Assembly: GCF_900112575.1 (NCBI RefSeq)
Contig: NZ_FOMH01000010.1
Location: forward strand, 1-64,000
DNA length: 64,000 nt
Source of the DNA: Flavobacterium phragmitis
GTDB lineage: Bacteria > Bacteroidota > Bacteroidia > Flavobacteriales > Flavobacteriaceae
Reading direction: 5' to 3'
Positions within the stretch are counted from its first letter, which is position 1. Every line of letters starts with the position of its first letter. The notes beneath the pieces are model-generated. The model searched no databases. It was given only the letters and a program-made list of their open reading frames with translations, and was not told the DNA's origin. Below are positions 15,284 to 24,405 of this stretch, piece after piece. The translations under genes and the position numbers were made by a program.

Positions 15284-17182
15284 ATGAACGATCTTATAAC
15301 AAACGGAACAGAAATTAAACAAAGGATTATCTCTGAAATAAACAATGCTAAACAACTTATCTACATTGCAATGGCTTGGTTTACTGATAGAGATATTGCA
15401 ATGGCTATCATCGAAGCAAAAAATAGAGATTTAACTATTGATATTATTCTTTCTTCAAATGTTCAAAATGAGACTGTTAAATTAATGCTTAAAGGAGCTG
15501 GTATAAATGTCCATGCTTTCGAAACAGGAGATACAAGAGGAATAATGCATCATAAATTCTGCCTTATTGATAACAGACTTACAATTAATGGTTCATACAA
15601 TTACTCAATAAATGCAAGTTTTAATAATGTTGAAAATGTTCAGGTTTCGGATGACTTTAGAATTTATTCTCAATTTTTATCAGAATTCGAACGTCTAAGA
15701 TATAATATTGATCACAACATTGGAGTAAATACAACTGTATCTTCCAGTATTACATCTCAAGAAGTTAAAATAGAACAGCCTCAACCTATAAACATTATTG
15801 AAACTTTTTCGCAACAATTACACAATCTTGTTTATTCTGCAGCTCAAATTAATACTGAAGAATATAAAAAGAAAGGCTACGAAAAATCAAAAGATAATCA
15901 CGGTAGTATTGAAATTTTCAGAACAGAATATGATCATATAAAAGAAGAAATTAAAACCTATGCAACCGACGAAGGTTTAGGTAGTAAAAAGAACATTTTA
16001 ATTTCTAATATTTCAAAAGCTTTTGAAAGCATGAAAACAAATTTAGAAAATGAAAAACAGGAAAAAATAACAATTGAAAAAAAGAATAATGAATTAGAAA
16101 CAAAACAGATTAAAGATAAAATAATTGAATTAAAACAAGAGAAATCTATTTTTGAATCCGGTAATCAAAACACAGGGGAAAAAGGATTACTTCAAATCAA
16201 TAAAGAAATTGAAAAAAATAAATTAGAAAGAAGATCTTTAGAACAATCTTTTGTAGTAAAAAAGTTTTGGACAATTGGAACTGTTCTAATTTTAATAGCT
16301 TTAGGGATTTTTGTCTTTTATCTATCTATATTTTTTGCATCAGCAATTTATAAAGTCTTTTTTGAAGGGAATGCCATACTGATGTCATTACAAGCAGGAA
16401 TTAACCCTGGAATTCCTCAGCTTGTTGATGCAAATGCAATAATAAAAATTTTTAAACAACAGGGAACTTTATTTGGTATTATAGCAGCGCTTTTCTTTTT
16501 AATACCTGTTTTATTATCAAATCTCAAAATTCTTGGCAGTGAAAATAAACACTTAAATAATGTTATGTTTTGGGTAGGATTATTAATATTTGACATTGTG
16601 GTTTCAAGTATGGTTGCAATCAATACCGATGAAATAAAATCTTTATTAGCTGGAAAAAAATCTACTATGCAGATTTGGGAAGTTGTAAAACATGGTGAAT
16701 TCTATTTAATTTTTACGTTTGGAATGTTTCCTTTAATTCTAACTCATTTTTTAATTGATTATGTGGTAAATGCTTATAAAAAATCTAAACCTGAAATGGT
16801 TGATGCTGAAAAAAACAAAAATATTCAATTCTTGGATGAGGAAATTCTTGAGTTAAATATACTAAAAGAAGCATTAAGCAATAGAATTAAAGAAAATGAA
16901 GCTTTGATTAATGAAAACAATTCTAAGATTTTAAATCTGGAAACAGAAATTAATAATTACGAGAATCAAATCAATAGTAAATATTCTGATTTGCAAAAAC
17001 AAACAAAAATCATATTTGATGAGTTTATTGCTAAAATAACAAGTGGTAAAATTTTTACTGATGTAATCTTTGATAGTATTATTACTGCTTATAAATCAGG
17101 TTTTATAGAACATCTTCCAAAGTACTACGCCACAAATGAAGTAGCCGTTCGAGTTAGAGAAATAGAACAAGTATTAATTTAA
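15284..17182 (+). CDS. Membrane-anchored phospholipase D-fold protein with coiled coils
   Basis: The 632-residue protein begins with a single PLDc_2-type domain (about 1-140). It carries one full HxKx4Dx6GSxN motif (H89, K91, D96, G103, S104, N106); such domains act as dimers to cut phosphodiester bonds of nucleic acids or lipids. A coiled coil (about 240-325) follows, then four membrane segments (about 329-356, 395-414, 427-446, 471-495), then a second coiled coil (about 511-575) and a short C-terminal domain. The layout suggests a membrane-bound enzyme with cytosolic catalytic and sensing parts. It is 13 bases upstream of the VWA-like lipoprotein, so the two form an operon. I know no named system with this pair; a defence role is inferred from the architecture. 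Confidence 0.82.
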   Translation: MNDLITNGTEIKQRIISEINNAKQLIYIAMAWFTDRDIAMAIIEAKNRDLTIDIILSSNVQNETVKLMLKGAGINVHAFETGDTRGIMHHKFCLIDNRLTINGSYNYSINASFNNVENVQVSDDFRIYSQFLSEFERLRYNIDHNIGVNTTVSSSITSQEVKIEQPQPINIIETFSQQLHNLVYSAAQINTEEYKKKGYEKSKDNHGSIEIFRTEYDHIKEEIKTYATDEGLGSKKNILISNISKAFESMKTNLENEKQEKITIEKKNNELETKQIKDKIIELKQEKSIFESGNQNTGEKGLLQINKEIEKNKLERRSLEQSFVVKKFWTIGTVLILIALGIFVFYLSIFFASAIYKVFFEGNAILMSLQAGINPGIPQLVDANAIIKIFKQQGTLFGIIAALFFLIPVLLSNLKILGSENKHLNNVMFWVGLLIFDIVVSSMVAINTDEIKSLLAGKKSTMQIWEVVKHGEFYLIFTFGMFPLILTHFLIDYVVNAYKKSKPEMVDAEKNKNIQFLDEEILELNILKEALSNRIKENEALINENNSKILNLETEINNYENQINSKYSDLQKQTKIIFDEFIAKITSGKIFTDVIFDSIITAYKSGFIEHLPKYYATNEVAVRVREIEQVLI

Positions 17183-17195
17183 TTTAGCGTCTAAA

Positions 17196-18068
17196 ATGAA
17201 ATTTATTTTAATCTTTTGCTGTATATCATCTTTATTGATTGGATGTGCACCCGAGCCTCAAAACAGATCTTTGACATACCAAAACATTGTAATTATATCA
17301 GATATGTCTAGCAGGATAGATAATAAAAAATTGAAGGACTTAGATAAAATTCATGAACTAGTTAATTTTTTCAAAATTGATTGTGTTAAACCAGGCGAGA
17401 AAATCGGTGATAAATCATCTATTTCATTTTCGCCATTTTCAGAAAAAACAATTGCTTCTATTGATTTGGAAAAATATAAAAGCTTGGAGGAAAAACAATC
17501 TTTTATAAATTCAACTGGGAAATTTAAAAATAATGGATTAAAAGAGCAATTAGATATTTTTGAAAACAAAATCAAAAATAAATATCAAAATACCAGAAAT
17601 AATGGTTTGGATCTAATTAGTCTTTTGATTGAAAAAATCGAAAATGAATCTATTATAAAAAAAGATACAATGCTAATTAATGGGGTAGATACAATTTCCA
17701 TAAAATATGAGAATCATATATATGTTTTTACAGATGGTTATTTGGAATATTACAATAAACAAGGAAATAGTCAATTTTATTTTAGTAATTCTGAGATTGA
17801 AAAAGTAAGGCAGTTCTCTGCAAAAAATCAAATAGATGTATCAAAAGCACTCGCCACTAACAATTTATTGGGACTTCCTTTTCAGAAAAGCAATAAAAAC
17901 AAATATATTAACTTACATATATTAGAAACTCATGAACGTGATAAAGATGACAAATTAGCAATGTATAAATATCCTAAAGGACAAAGAGACAATGAAATTC
18001 TTCAAGCCGTTTGGAAAAAATGGTCAACTGAAAGTGGTTTCAAAAGTTTTGAATGGAAAAAATATTAA
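17196..18068 (+). CDS. VWA-like lipoprotein, partner of the PLD protein
   Basis: The 290-residue protein has a lipoprotein signal with lipobox LIGC (Cys17). The mature part looks like a von Willebrand A fold: strand IVIISD followed by DMSSR (36-40), a modified MIDAS DxSxS in which the last Ser is Arg, a helix with NNGLDLISLLIEKI (about 136-149), and HIYVFTDG (174-181) supplying the TDG strand end. VWA domains bind proteins, often through a metal. As a lipoprotein it should face the periplasm, while the partner's PLD domain is probably cytosolic, so contact would be through the membrane part. It is the second gene of the pair and ends before a terminator. Confidence 0.75.
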   Translation: MKFILIFCCISSLLIGCAPEPQNRSLTYQNIVIISDMSSRIDNKKLKDLDKIHELVNFFKIDCVKPGEKIGDKSSISFSPFSEKTIASIDLEKYKSLEEKQSFINSTGKFKNNGLKEQLDIFENKIKNKYQNTRNNGLDLISLLIEKIENESIIKKDTMLINGVDTISIKYENHIYVFTDGYLEYYNKQGNSQFYFSNSEIEKVRQFSAKNQIDVSKALATNNLLGLPFQKSNKNKYINLHILETHERDKDDKLAMYKYPKGQRDNEILQAVWKKWSTESGFKSFEWKKY

Positions 18069-18113
18069 TAAGCTCTCTAGCATTTTAAATCGACATTTAA
18101 ATATTTTCAATAA

Positions 18114-18143
18114 AACATCCCAAAAAACATTTTTTGGGATGTT
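18114..18143. terminator. Bidirectional terminator between VWA and GreA/B-like genes
   Basis: A perfect 13-bp stem (AACATCCCAAAAA 18114-18126, TTTTTGGGATGTT 18131-18143) with a 4-base loop lies between convergent genes. Its A/T-rich lower stem can serve both strands. Confidence 0.75.
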
Positions 18144-18168
18144 ACTAAACTAAAAAAGAAACCAATAT

Positions 18169-18546
18169 TTAAGCCTCTACTTCTACCCTCAAAATTTCGA
18201 GTTTCAAATTTCCTTTTTTTGCCGGCCATTCAACAACATCGCCTACTTTGTAACCAATCATTGCAATACCTTCATCTGAGAGTACAGAAATTTTGTTTTT
18301 GCTCACTTTAACTTTTTCGGGACCAACCAAAAGAATTGTTTTTTCTTCATTTTTGATATGGTCTTTATAAGTTACTTTTCGGTTTACTGAAACTATATCT
18401 TCAGGTAGATTTCTTCTTAACACCTGAGTAGCGTGTTTTAGCTGATTCAATAAAAGTTCTTCTTCGTGCGGGGTTACTTTTTTTCTTCTTACGTGATCTT
18501 TAATTAAATCGTATGTTCCTGTAGTTAAAATAATATTTTGTGACAT
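18169..18546 (-). CDS. GreA/GreB family protein (Rnk-like)
   Basis: The 125-residue protein has the C-terminal domain of GreA/GreB, with VSVNRKVTYKD, then SDEGIAMIGYKVGDVVEWPAKKG near the end. It lacks the long N-terminal coiled coil with the acidic tip of true Gre factors and is closer in size to Rnk-type RNA polymerase-binding proteins, which modulate transcription. The frame extends to a GTG at 18573, but the ATG at 18546 has a purine-rich site before it and fits the family length. It is transcribed alone. Confidence 0.82.
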   Translation of the reverse strand: MSQNIILTTGTYDLIKDHVRRKKVTPHEEELLLNQLKHATQVLRRNLPEDIVSVNRKVTYKDHIKNEEKTILLVGPEKVKVSKNKISVLSDEGIAMIGYKVGDVVEWPAKKGNLKLEILRVEVEA

Positions 18547-19074
18547 GACTTTCTTGTTTGCTTCACTTTTCACCGAATTATGATATAAAACTCTTCACTG
18601 AATATCTCGCAGTCCTATCTAATTCAATGATACCTGATCCTGAATGAAAATTGAAGATTAAAAATAAAAACGAACTGTAAATGGAAGAATCCCTGTCTAG
18701 AGTTTTGACAGGGCAAAAGGAATAAAGTCCTTTGAGCTTTTTAAGAAAGCATCGTCATGCAGATACAATAAGGTGTACATTAAGCACATCAAACAGCTGT
18801 TTACTAAAAATAAATTGGCAGTTTCCATTATTGTAATATCTGTAATCTTTGGGCAAGATACAGCTATTTTTTTAGTAAAAATTAAATTTAGCTAAAAATT
18901 AAGATTATTCTCACCAAGATAAATGGCTTTAGTTTTGCAGAAATTCAAGACAGACTTTTTTTAATCTAAAACTTTTAATTAAAAATTTAATAAATACGGT
19001 TTCACGTAAGGATATTGATTCTAAAGAAGTTACTTTTGAAAAAAGTTTTCAAAAAAGACCAAAAACCAAAACCA
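18547..19074. other. Long intergenic region without a gene
   Basis: No coding region is supported in these 528 bases. One hairpin is present: CCCTGTC (18692-18698) with GACAGGG (18708-18714), without a T-run. The rest is A/T-rich. Confidence 0.55.
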
Positions 19075-19509
19075 ATGAAACTTATATTAACCGTTTTACT
19101 TCTAATTTTCAATCTTATAACATCGTTTGCTCAATCCAATTCGTTTGCAGGCGATTACACACGTTCACTTTCAGATACTGAAAAAAAACATATAATTGAA
19201 TACAAACTAACTTTAAATCAAGATGGCACATTTGAATTTCATTCGTATTCCAAAATGCAAGGTGGAATCCCGCCAGAAAATAATAAATATGGAAAAGGAA
19301 AATGGAGCTCAAAAGACAATCTAATTACTTTTTCATCGGACAAAAAAGAAGATCTGAATGAAAAATATACGTTGGATTTTAATAATTCTACTGCACGATT
19401 TGTAACAAAAAACCCAAGAGACAAAAGCGATAAAGTAGTTCAAACCAAACTACAATTTTTAGAATCAGGAATTTTTTGGATGAAGAGAATTGATGTTTTT
19501 AAAATATAA
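19075..19509 (+). CDS. Small exported hypothetical protein
   Basis: The 144-residue protein has a signal peptide (MKLILTVLLLIFNLITSFAQ) and a mature domain with alternating strands (YKLTLNQDGTFEFHSYS ... GKGKWSSKDNLITFSSD) that resembles the lipocalin-like or NlpE-like small beta barrels common in this phylum. The assignment is by pattern only. An upstream in-frame start at 19015 would add a basic leader and hide the signal peptide, so 19075 is used. Confidence 0.65.
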   Translation: MKLILTVLLLIFNLITSFAQSNSFAGDYTRSLSDTEKKHIIEYKLTLNQDGTFEFHSYSKMQGGIPPENNKYGKGKWSSKDNLITFSSDKKEDLNEKYTLDFNNSTARFVTKNPRDKSDKVVQTKLQFLESGIFWMKRIDVFKI

Positions 19510-19587
19510 AAAAATAATACTGTATAAATAATTACCCAAATCTGTTTTTAAATCTTCTAATTAAACTGAAAAAGAGAATTTAAACTC

Positions 19588-20001
19588 ATGAAAAAAATCA
19601 TTTTTATAGTCTTAGTATCCATTTTAGTATCATCTTGTTTTGGTTTATATGATTACGGCAGTGATGCCATTGTAGACGATTATGAAACACTGTGGGTCGA
19701 TATTTATGAATCTCGATCTTTAAAAAAAGGAGAAATTTTAGTTCCCGCCTATGTTTTTGCTGTTGGCTATGATTCGAAGTATATTTACTCGAAACAGCAT
19801 CCACTTGTAAAAAACGCAACTGATAAAATAAATCGAGATGTAATCAATTATTACATTATCGAAAGAACGGAAAGCGGTTTTCAGGATAAACCTATTTTTG
19901 GTCCTTTCAATAAAACCGGATTTGAAAAGAAATGTATTGAATTAGCGATCAAAAATCCAGAATTTGATTTAACTTTCCCAACAAAATGGCATTTTGACTG
20001 A
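19588..20001 (+). CDS. Small lipoprotein, possibly DUF3997
   Basis: The 137-residue protein has a lipoprotein signal MKKIIFIVLVSILVSSC with Cys at 17. The mature part includes ILVPAYVFAVGYDSKYIYSKQHPL, followed by VINYYIIERTESG, which I associate with DUF3997-type proteins, though with limited confidence. The function is unknown. It is convergent with the DUF5995 gene, with only 10 bases between the stop codons. Confidence 0.65.
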   Translation: MKKIIFIVLVSILVSSCFGLYDYGSDAIVDDYETLWVDIYESRSLKKGEILVPAYVFAVGYDSKYIYSKQHPLVKNATDKINRDVINYYIIERTESGFQDKPIFGPFNKTGFEKKCIELAIKNPEFDLTFPTKWHFD

Positions 20002-20011
20002 TTCTGTTTTT

Positions 20012-20803
20012 CTAAACCGTAACACACTTCATATTATTTTCTTCCATAATTCGCAAATCGATTATTTTTTGAGCAACAGTTCCTTTTTCAAATAACCGAA
20101 TGAATTTAAAAATTGCACTAACATAATATCCAGGATTTGAAACCAAACGTGCAATTTCTGTAATTCTTTTATCTCTTTCTTGTATACAAGCTTGAGTTTG
20201 ATTTTCAGGAAGTGCCACAAATTCATTTGCAAATTGCCAAGCACCATTTCTAGCGGTTTCCATACTAAAATCAATAAAGAAATTATCGGCTTTGCCTGCT
20301 AATTTTAGTAAAACAGTAAGAGTGGGCCAGATTTTGATTAAGCATTTTTCTACGCCTTTTACCAAACTGCTGAGTATTGAATTTATTTTGTCAAAATCGG
20401 CTTTTAAGTCTCCAATATTTTCTGCTGTACTCACCTCAGCAGCCGCGATTCCCAAATCCAGATTGATATGTGCATTCATTCCAAGCAGTAAATGCTGTAT
20501 TACAATTGGCCAGAATTTTTCTGCCTGTTCAAAAGAAAATGCCCAGCATTCCGAAGGTTTTTCTTTGGCTTTATACAGATAATAAGCTTCAATGTAACGA
20601 TTGGCAAAAATAACATCCAGTTTTTCCATTCGTTCTCCGTTTTGAAAAGAACCATCCGCAATTCCCTGTTTTATTCTTACCGTGACTTCACGATATAACA
20701 TGGCAAATAAACCAACTGGACTTTGCTCCAATTTTGAGGTTTCAATGATTTCATCCAATATCTGAATAACCTCATTTATCGTAGATGCTTGTCTTACACT
20801 CAT
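20012..20803 (-). CDS. DUF5995 family protein
   Basis: The 263-residue soluble, mostly helical protein shows the family signature: GLFAMLYREVTVRIKQGI, then MEKLDVIFANRYIEAYYLY, and HLLLGMNAHINLDLGIAAA. The conserved NAHI with nearby acidic residues might bind a metal, but the biochemical role of the family is unknown to me. It is divergent from topoisomerase III with 225 bases between them. Confidence 0.75.
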   Translation of the reverse strand: MSVRQASTINEVIQILDEIIETSKLEQSPVGLFAMLYREVTVRIKQGIADGSFQNGERMEKLDVIFANRYIEAYYLYKAKEKPSECWAFSFEQAEKFWPIVIQHLLLGMNAHINLDLGIAAAEVSTAENIGDLKADFDKINSILSSLVKGVEKCLIKIWPTLTVLLKLAGKADNFFIDFSMETARNGAWQFANEFVALPENQTQACIQERDKRITEIARLVSNPGYYVSAIFKFIRLFEKGTVAQKIIDLRIMEENNMKCVTV

Positions 20804-20948
20804 TTTAATCGTTTTTGGTTAAACGAATATACTTATTTTAATCCTTTAAAAATCAACATTTTAAAGCAATATCTTATATTTTTTCGCTTCTTGACAAATT
20901 AAACTCAACAACTCCGTAGAAACCTAATTTTACTAAGAGATAAAAAAA

Positions 20949-20988
20949 CTTAGCATCTTAGCGTCTCAGAACCTTAGCAACTTTCTCA
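20949..20988. repeat. 8-base periodic repeat (CTTAGCRT units)
   Basis: Five successive 8-base units lie in strict phase: CTTAGCAT, CTTAGCGT, CTCAGAAC, CTTAGCAA and CTTTCTCA. This is the same family as at 93-132 and 25041-25112. It sits 41 bases before the topoisomerase gene. Confidence 0.8.
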
Positions 20989-21028
20989 TAAAAATCCTAA
21001 CTTCGCTCCTCAATAAGAAAAGGAAAAA

Positions 21029-23335
21029 ATGAAGGTCTGTATTGCTGAGAAACCAAGTGTAGCACGCGAAATAGCATCCGTTTTGGGCGCCAATACCAAA
21101 CATGACGGCTATTATGAAGGCAACGGTTATGCCGTGACCTACACTTTTGGGCATTTATGCACCTTAAAAGAACCCAACGATTATAAACCGCACTGGAAAA
21201 GCTGGGATTTGAATAACCTGCCCATGCTTCCTGAAAAATTCGAAACCAAAGTGGTTCAGAATTCCGGAATCCAAAAACAGTTTAAAATCATAAAAACCCT
21301 TTTCGAAAAAGCCGAAATGGTCATTAACTGCGGGGATGCCGGGCAGGAAGGAGAATTGATCCAGCGCTGGGTAATGAACGAAGCACATTATAAAGGCGAA
21401 ATCAAACGTTTATGGATTTCGTCTCTAACTACCGAAGCTATTAAAGAAGGTTTTGACAATCTGAAACCTTCTGAAAACTATGATAATTTATTCTACGCTG
21501 GATTTTCTAGAGCAATTGGCGACTGGCTTTTAGGAATGAACGCTACCCGTTTGTACACTGTAAAACATGGTGGTTACAAACAGGTTTTGTCTATTGGACG
21601 CGTGCAGACACCAACACTCGCAATGGTTGTGGACCGATTTAAAGAAATTGAAAACTTTAAACCTCAACCCTATTGGGAATTGCAGACTTTGTACAGAGAA
21701 ACACTTTTTAGCTACGAAGAAGGTCGTTTTCTAAAAAAAGAAGATGGTGAAATTCTGGCTGAAAAAGTTAAAGAAAGTGATTTTGAAATTGTTTCTGTTG
21801 ATAAAAAGAACGGAAACGAATACGCTCCAAAGCTATTTGATTTAACAGGTTTACAGGTTTATTGCAATCAAAAGTTTGGGTTCTCGGCAGAAGAAACGCT
21901 TAAAATTGCACAAACATTATACGAACAAAAAGCGATTACATATCCAAGAGTTGATACGACTTTCTTACCTGGAGATATTTATCCAAAAGTACCTGGAATT
22001 CTGCAAAAACTGACGAATTATTCTCATTTAACAGAACCGCTTTTAGGAAAGAAAATCAAAAAATCACCCAAGGTTTTCAACGATAAAAAAGTAACCGATC
22101 ACCACGCGATTATTCCAACAGGAATTGAAATCAATCTACCTCATAATCAGCAGCAGGTTTATGATATAATTGTAAAACGCTTTATTGCCGTATTTTATGA
22201 TGATTGCCTTGTTGCCAATACAACAGTAATAGGAAAAGCAGCCGATGTAACTTTTAAAGCCACAGGAAAAGAAATCCTTAAAAAAGGTTTTAGAGTCGTT
22301 TTTGAAGATCCAAATGCAAAGGAAAAAGAACCCGATTTATTACCGAGTTTTGTTGTTGGCGAAAAAGGGCCGCATGAACCTTCATTTCTTCAAAAAGAAA
22401 CCAAACCACCGAATTATTATACCGAAGCAACTTTGCTTAGAGCAATGGAAACGGCAGGAAAACAAGTCGATGACGAGGATTTACGTGAATTGATGAAAGA
22501 AAACGGAATTGGTCGTCCGTCAACTCGTGCTAATATTATCGAAACGCTTTTTAAGCGTCAATATATTGTTCGTAATAAAAAACAGATTTTACCAACCATT
22601 GCAGGAATTCAGCTAATTGATACGATTCAAAATGAATTGATTAAGTCGGCTGAACTCACGGGTTCTTGGGAAAAACAGTTAAAAGACATTGAAAAAGGTA
22701 CTTTTACTGCTGCTGCTTTTATTCGAAACATGAAAAAAATGGTGGAAGCTTTGGTTTATGAAGTTCGAAGCGAGACTACTCGCGCTAATATTTCTTACGC
22801 AGCATCGGTTCAGAAACCTGTTGTTAAAGCAGAAAAAAAGAAAGCTTCTGGAATTTTGGCTGAAACTTGTCCAAAATGCCAAAAAGGGAATTTTATAAAA
22901 GGAAAATCGGCTTTTGGTTGCAGCGAATATAAATCGGGTTGTGACTTTGTACTTCCGTATGTTTTTCATGATAAAAAAATTACAGAACCTCAATATTTAC
23001 GATTACTTCAAAAAGGCTCAACCGTAAACATTAAAGGCTTTAAAACAGATGCAGGAACAGTTGAAGGTTTGATTCGTTTTGAAGAAAACTACAGACTTAA
23101 ATTAGAACCCAAGAAAACTGCACCAAAAACAGCCACAAAAGAAGAAACTTCAGATTCTTTAGTATGTCCAAAATGTAATAAAGGAACGATTTTAAAAGGC
23201 AAAACAGCTTACGGCTGTGCTGAATACAAATCGGGCTGTGATTTTAAAGTGACTTTTGACGAAGTCAGAGCCAAACTTCAGGATCAAAAACCTACAAAGG
23301 AATTGGTGTATTCTATTTTACAGGAAAGTGTTTAA
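21029..23335 (+). CDS. topB: DNA topoisomerase III (type IA)
   Basis: The 768-residue enzyme relaxes or decatenates DNA by passing one strand through a transient break. The N-terminal TOPRIM domain has the Glu in MKVCIAEKPS and the acidic triad DAGQEGE (D103 onward). The catalytic tyrosine is Y305 in ITYPRVDTT. Later GIGRPSTRANIIETL fits the type IA core. The C-terminus has two zinc-ribbon-like repeats (CPKCQKGNFIKGKSAFGC... and CPKCNKGTILKGKTAYGC...), each ending in SGCDF. The length and layout suit the TopB branch. No conjugation genes are nearby, so this looks like a chromosomal copy. Confidence 0.93.
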   Translation: MKVCIAEKPSVAREIASVLGANTKHDGYYEGNGYAVTYTFGHLCTLKEPNDYKPHWKSWDLNNLPMLPEKFETKVVQNSGIQKQFKIIKTLFEKAEMVINCGDAGQEGELIQRWVMNEAHYKGEIKRLWISSLTTEAIKEGFDNLKPSENYDNLFYAGFSRAIGDWLLGMNATRLYTVKHGGYKQVLSIGRVQTPTLAMVVDRFKEIENFKPQPYWELQTLYRETLFSYEEGRFLKKEDGEILAEKVKESDFEIVSVDKKNGNEYAPKLFDLTGLQVYCNQKFGFSAEETLKIAQTLYEQKAITYPRVDTTFLPGDIYPKVPGILQKLTNYSHLTEPLLGKKIKKSPKVFNDKKVTDHHAIIPTGIEINLPHNQQQVYDIIVKRFIAVFYDDCLVANTTVIGKAADVTFKATGKEILKKGFRVVFEDPNAKEKEPDLLPSFVVGEKGPHEPSFLQKETKPPNYYTEATLLRAMETAGKQVDDEDLRELMKENGIGRPSTRANIIETLFKRQYIVRNKKQILPTIAGIQLIDTIQNELIKSAELTGSWEKQLKDIEKGTFTAAAFIRNMKKMVEALVYEVRSETTRANISYAASVQKPVVKAEKKKASGILAETCPKCQKGNFIKGKSAFGCSEYKSGCDFVLPYVFHDKKITEPQYLRLLQKGSTVNIKGFKTDAGTVEGLIRFEENYRLKLEPKKTAPKTATKEETSDSLVCPKCNKGTILKGKTAYGCAEYKSGCDFKVTFDEVRAKLQDQKPTKELVYSILQESV

Positions 23336-23343
23336 GTTATTTA

Positions 23344-23554
23344 GCCACAAATTTATTTCACGCAGATTTTGCAGATGTAAGCAGATATTCGCAGATTTAT
23401 ATAATTTAAATCCAAATTTAATCTGCTAGAATCTCCAAAATCTGCGTGAAATAAAATCATTATAATCTTTATAATCCCGATCGCTATCGAGAGTGGCATA
23501 AATATCGTTCCAATTTTCAAAGAAAAATTCGTGGAAATTCGTGTAATTTGTGGC
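23344..23554. repeat. Nested long palindromes (GCCACAAATT family)
   Basis: The outer arms GCCACAAATT (23344-23353) and AATTTGTGGC (23545-23554) are exact reverse complements. Nested inside, 23351-23376 pairs almost fully with 23431-23457 around CACGCAGATTTTG. This is a dispersed palindromic repeat, related in style to the one at 34985-35087. Confidence 0.75.
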
Positions 23555-23598
23555 AAACATTTTTTTCATACATTAGTACAATCAAAACCTTACAAAAT

Positions 23599-24075
23599 AT
23601 GTTTCAGAAAATTACTCTTATTGCACTTATCATAGCTTTCGTTTCCTGCCAGAAAAAAGAATCTGTAGAAAAAGATAAAATAAAACTAGCCGACTGGTTA
23701 ATCGGAAACTGGGAAAATACTTCTCCAGAAGGCGTTTTAAGTGAAAACTGGCAAAAACTAAATGATAGTACTTTTAGTGCTTCTTCTTATTTTATAAAAG
23801 GTAAAGACACACTTCATTTTGAAACTATAATCCTAGCACAGCTTGGCGAAAAATTAACTTACAAAGCAACCGTAAAAGGACAAAACGACGATAAACCTGT
23901 TTTCTTCCCTGCAACTTCTGAATCAGATAAACAATTGGTTTTCGAAAATGCTAAACACGATTATCCGCAAAAAATTACGTACACAAAAGGCGCTAATAAT
24001 ACTTTGACAGCTGAGATTTCAGGAAATTTGAATGGGAAACCGAGTTCGGAGAAATTTGTGATGACGAAGAAGTAG
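23599..24075 (+). CDS. DUF6265 lipoprotein, paralogue 1
   Basis: The 158-residue protein has a lipoprotein signal ending FVSC and a DUF6265 domain with LADWLIGNWENTSPEG, a DTLHFET strand and the signature FENAKHDYPQKITY. The family is a small beta barrel of unknown role in the envelope. The ATG at 23599 is chosen because the upstream frame has no signal peptide. It is paralogous to the gene at 24406-24909. Confidence 0.8.
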   Translation: MFQKITLIALIIAFVSCQKKESVEKDKIKLADWLIGNWENTSPEGVLSENWQKLNDSTFSASSYFIKGKDTLHFETIILAQLGEKLTYKATVKGQNDDKPVFFPATSESDKQLVFENAKHDYPQKITYTKGANNTLTAEISGNLNGKPSSEKFVMTKK

Positions 24076-24405
24076 TTATATAAATGTGCCGTTCCTACGG
24101 AACTTTTGCTTCCCCGTACGTCTATTCTTCAACGGATTGAAATCCGTTGCTACAAAATAATTCATTCCTACGGAATTTTAAATCTTGAAAAAAGAACCAT
24201 AGGTTCGACCAATTTTGTAGGGCTGGACTTTAGTCCAGTTAATTTGCGAAGTTGTTTTCAAAAGAGCCGTAGGTTCGATAAATATATGGCATAGATCAAG
24301 ATTTCAAATATTTTGTTTGATTTATTATAAAACAATTCAAAAAACTAAAAACCAAATATTTATCATAAATTTGATATCATTTTGATTTTTTCTAATAAAC
24401 AAATC
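24076..24405. repeat. Cluster of short REP-like palindromes
   Basis: No gene is seen. Short perfect or near-perfect palindromes follow one another: GTTCCTACGGAAC (24091-24103), a 20-bp CAACGGATT/AATCCGTTG element (24130-24149), ATTCCTACGGAAT (24164-24176), GAACCATAGGTTC (24194-24206), CTGGACTTTAGTCCAG (24223-24238) and GAGCCGTAGGTTC (24264-24276). The pattern is like REP elements mobilised by RAYT transposases elsewhere. Confidence 0.75.

Noticed and set aside
21029..23335. Conjugative-element origin of the topoisomerase III gene
   Set aside because: No mobilisation, Tra, integrase or excision genes are nearby, so a chromosomal copy is the simpler reading.
24106..24294. 62-residue frame in the REP-like cluster
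   Set aside because: It is made of palindromic repeat sequence and has no gene-like codon pattern.
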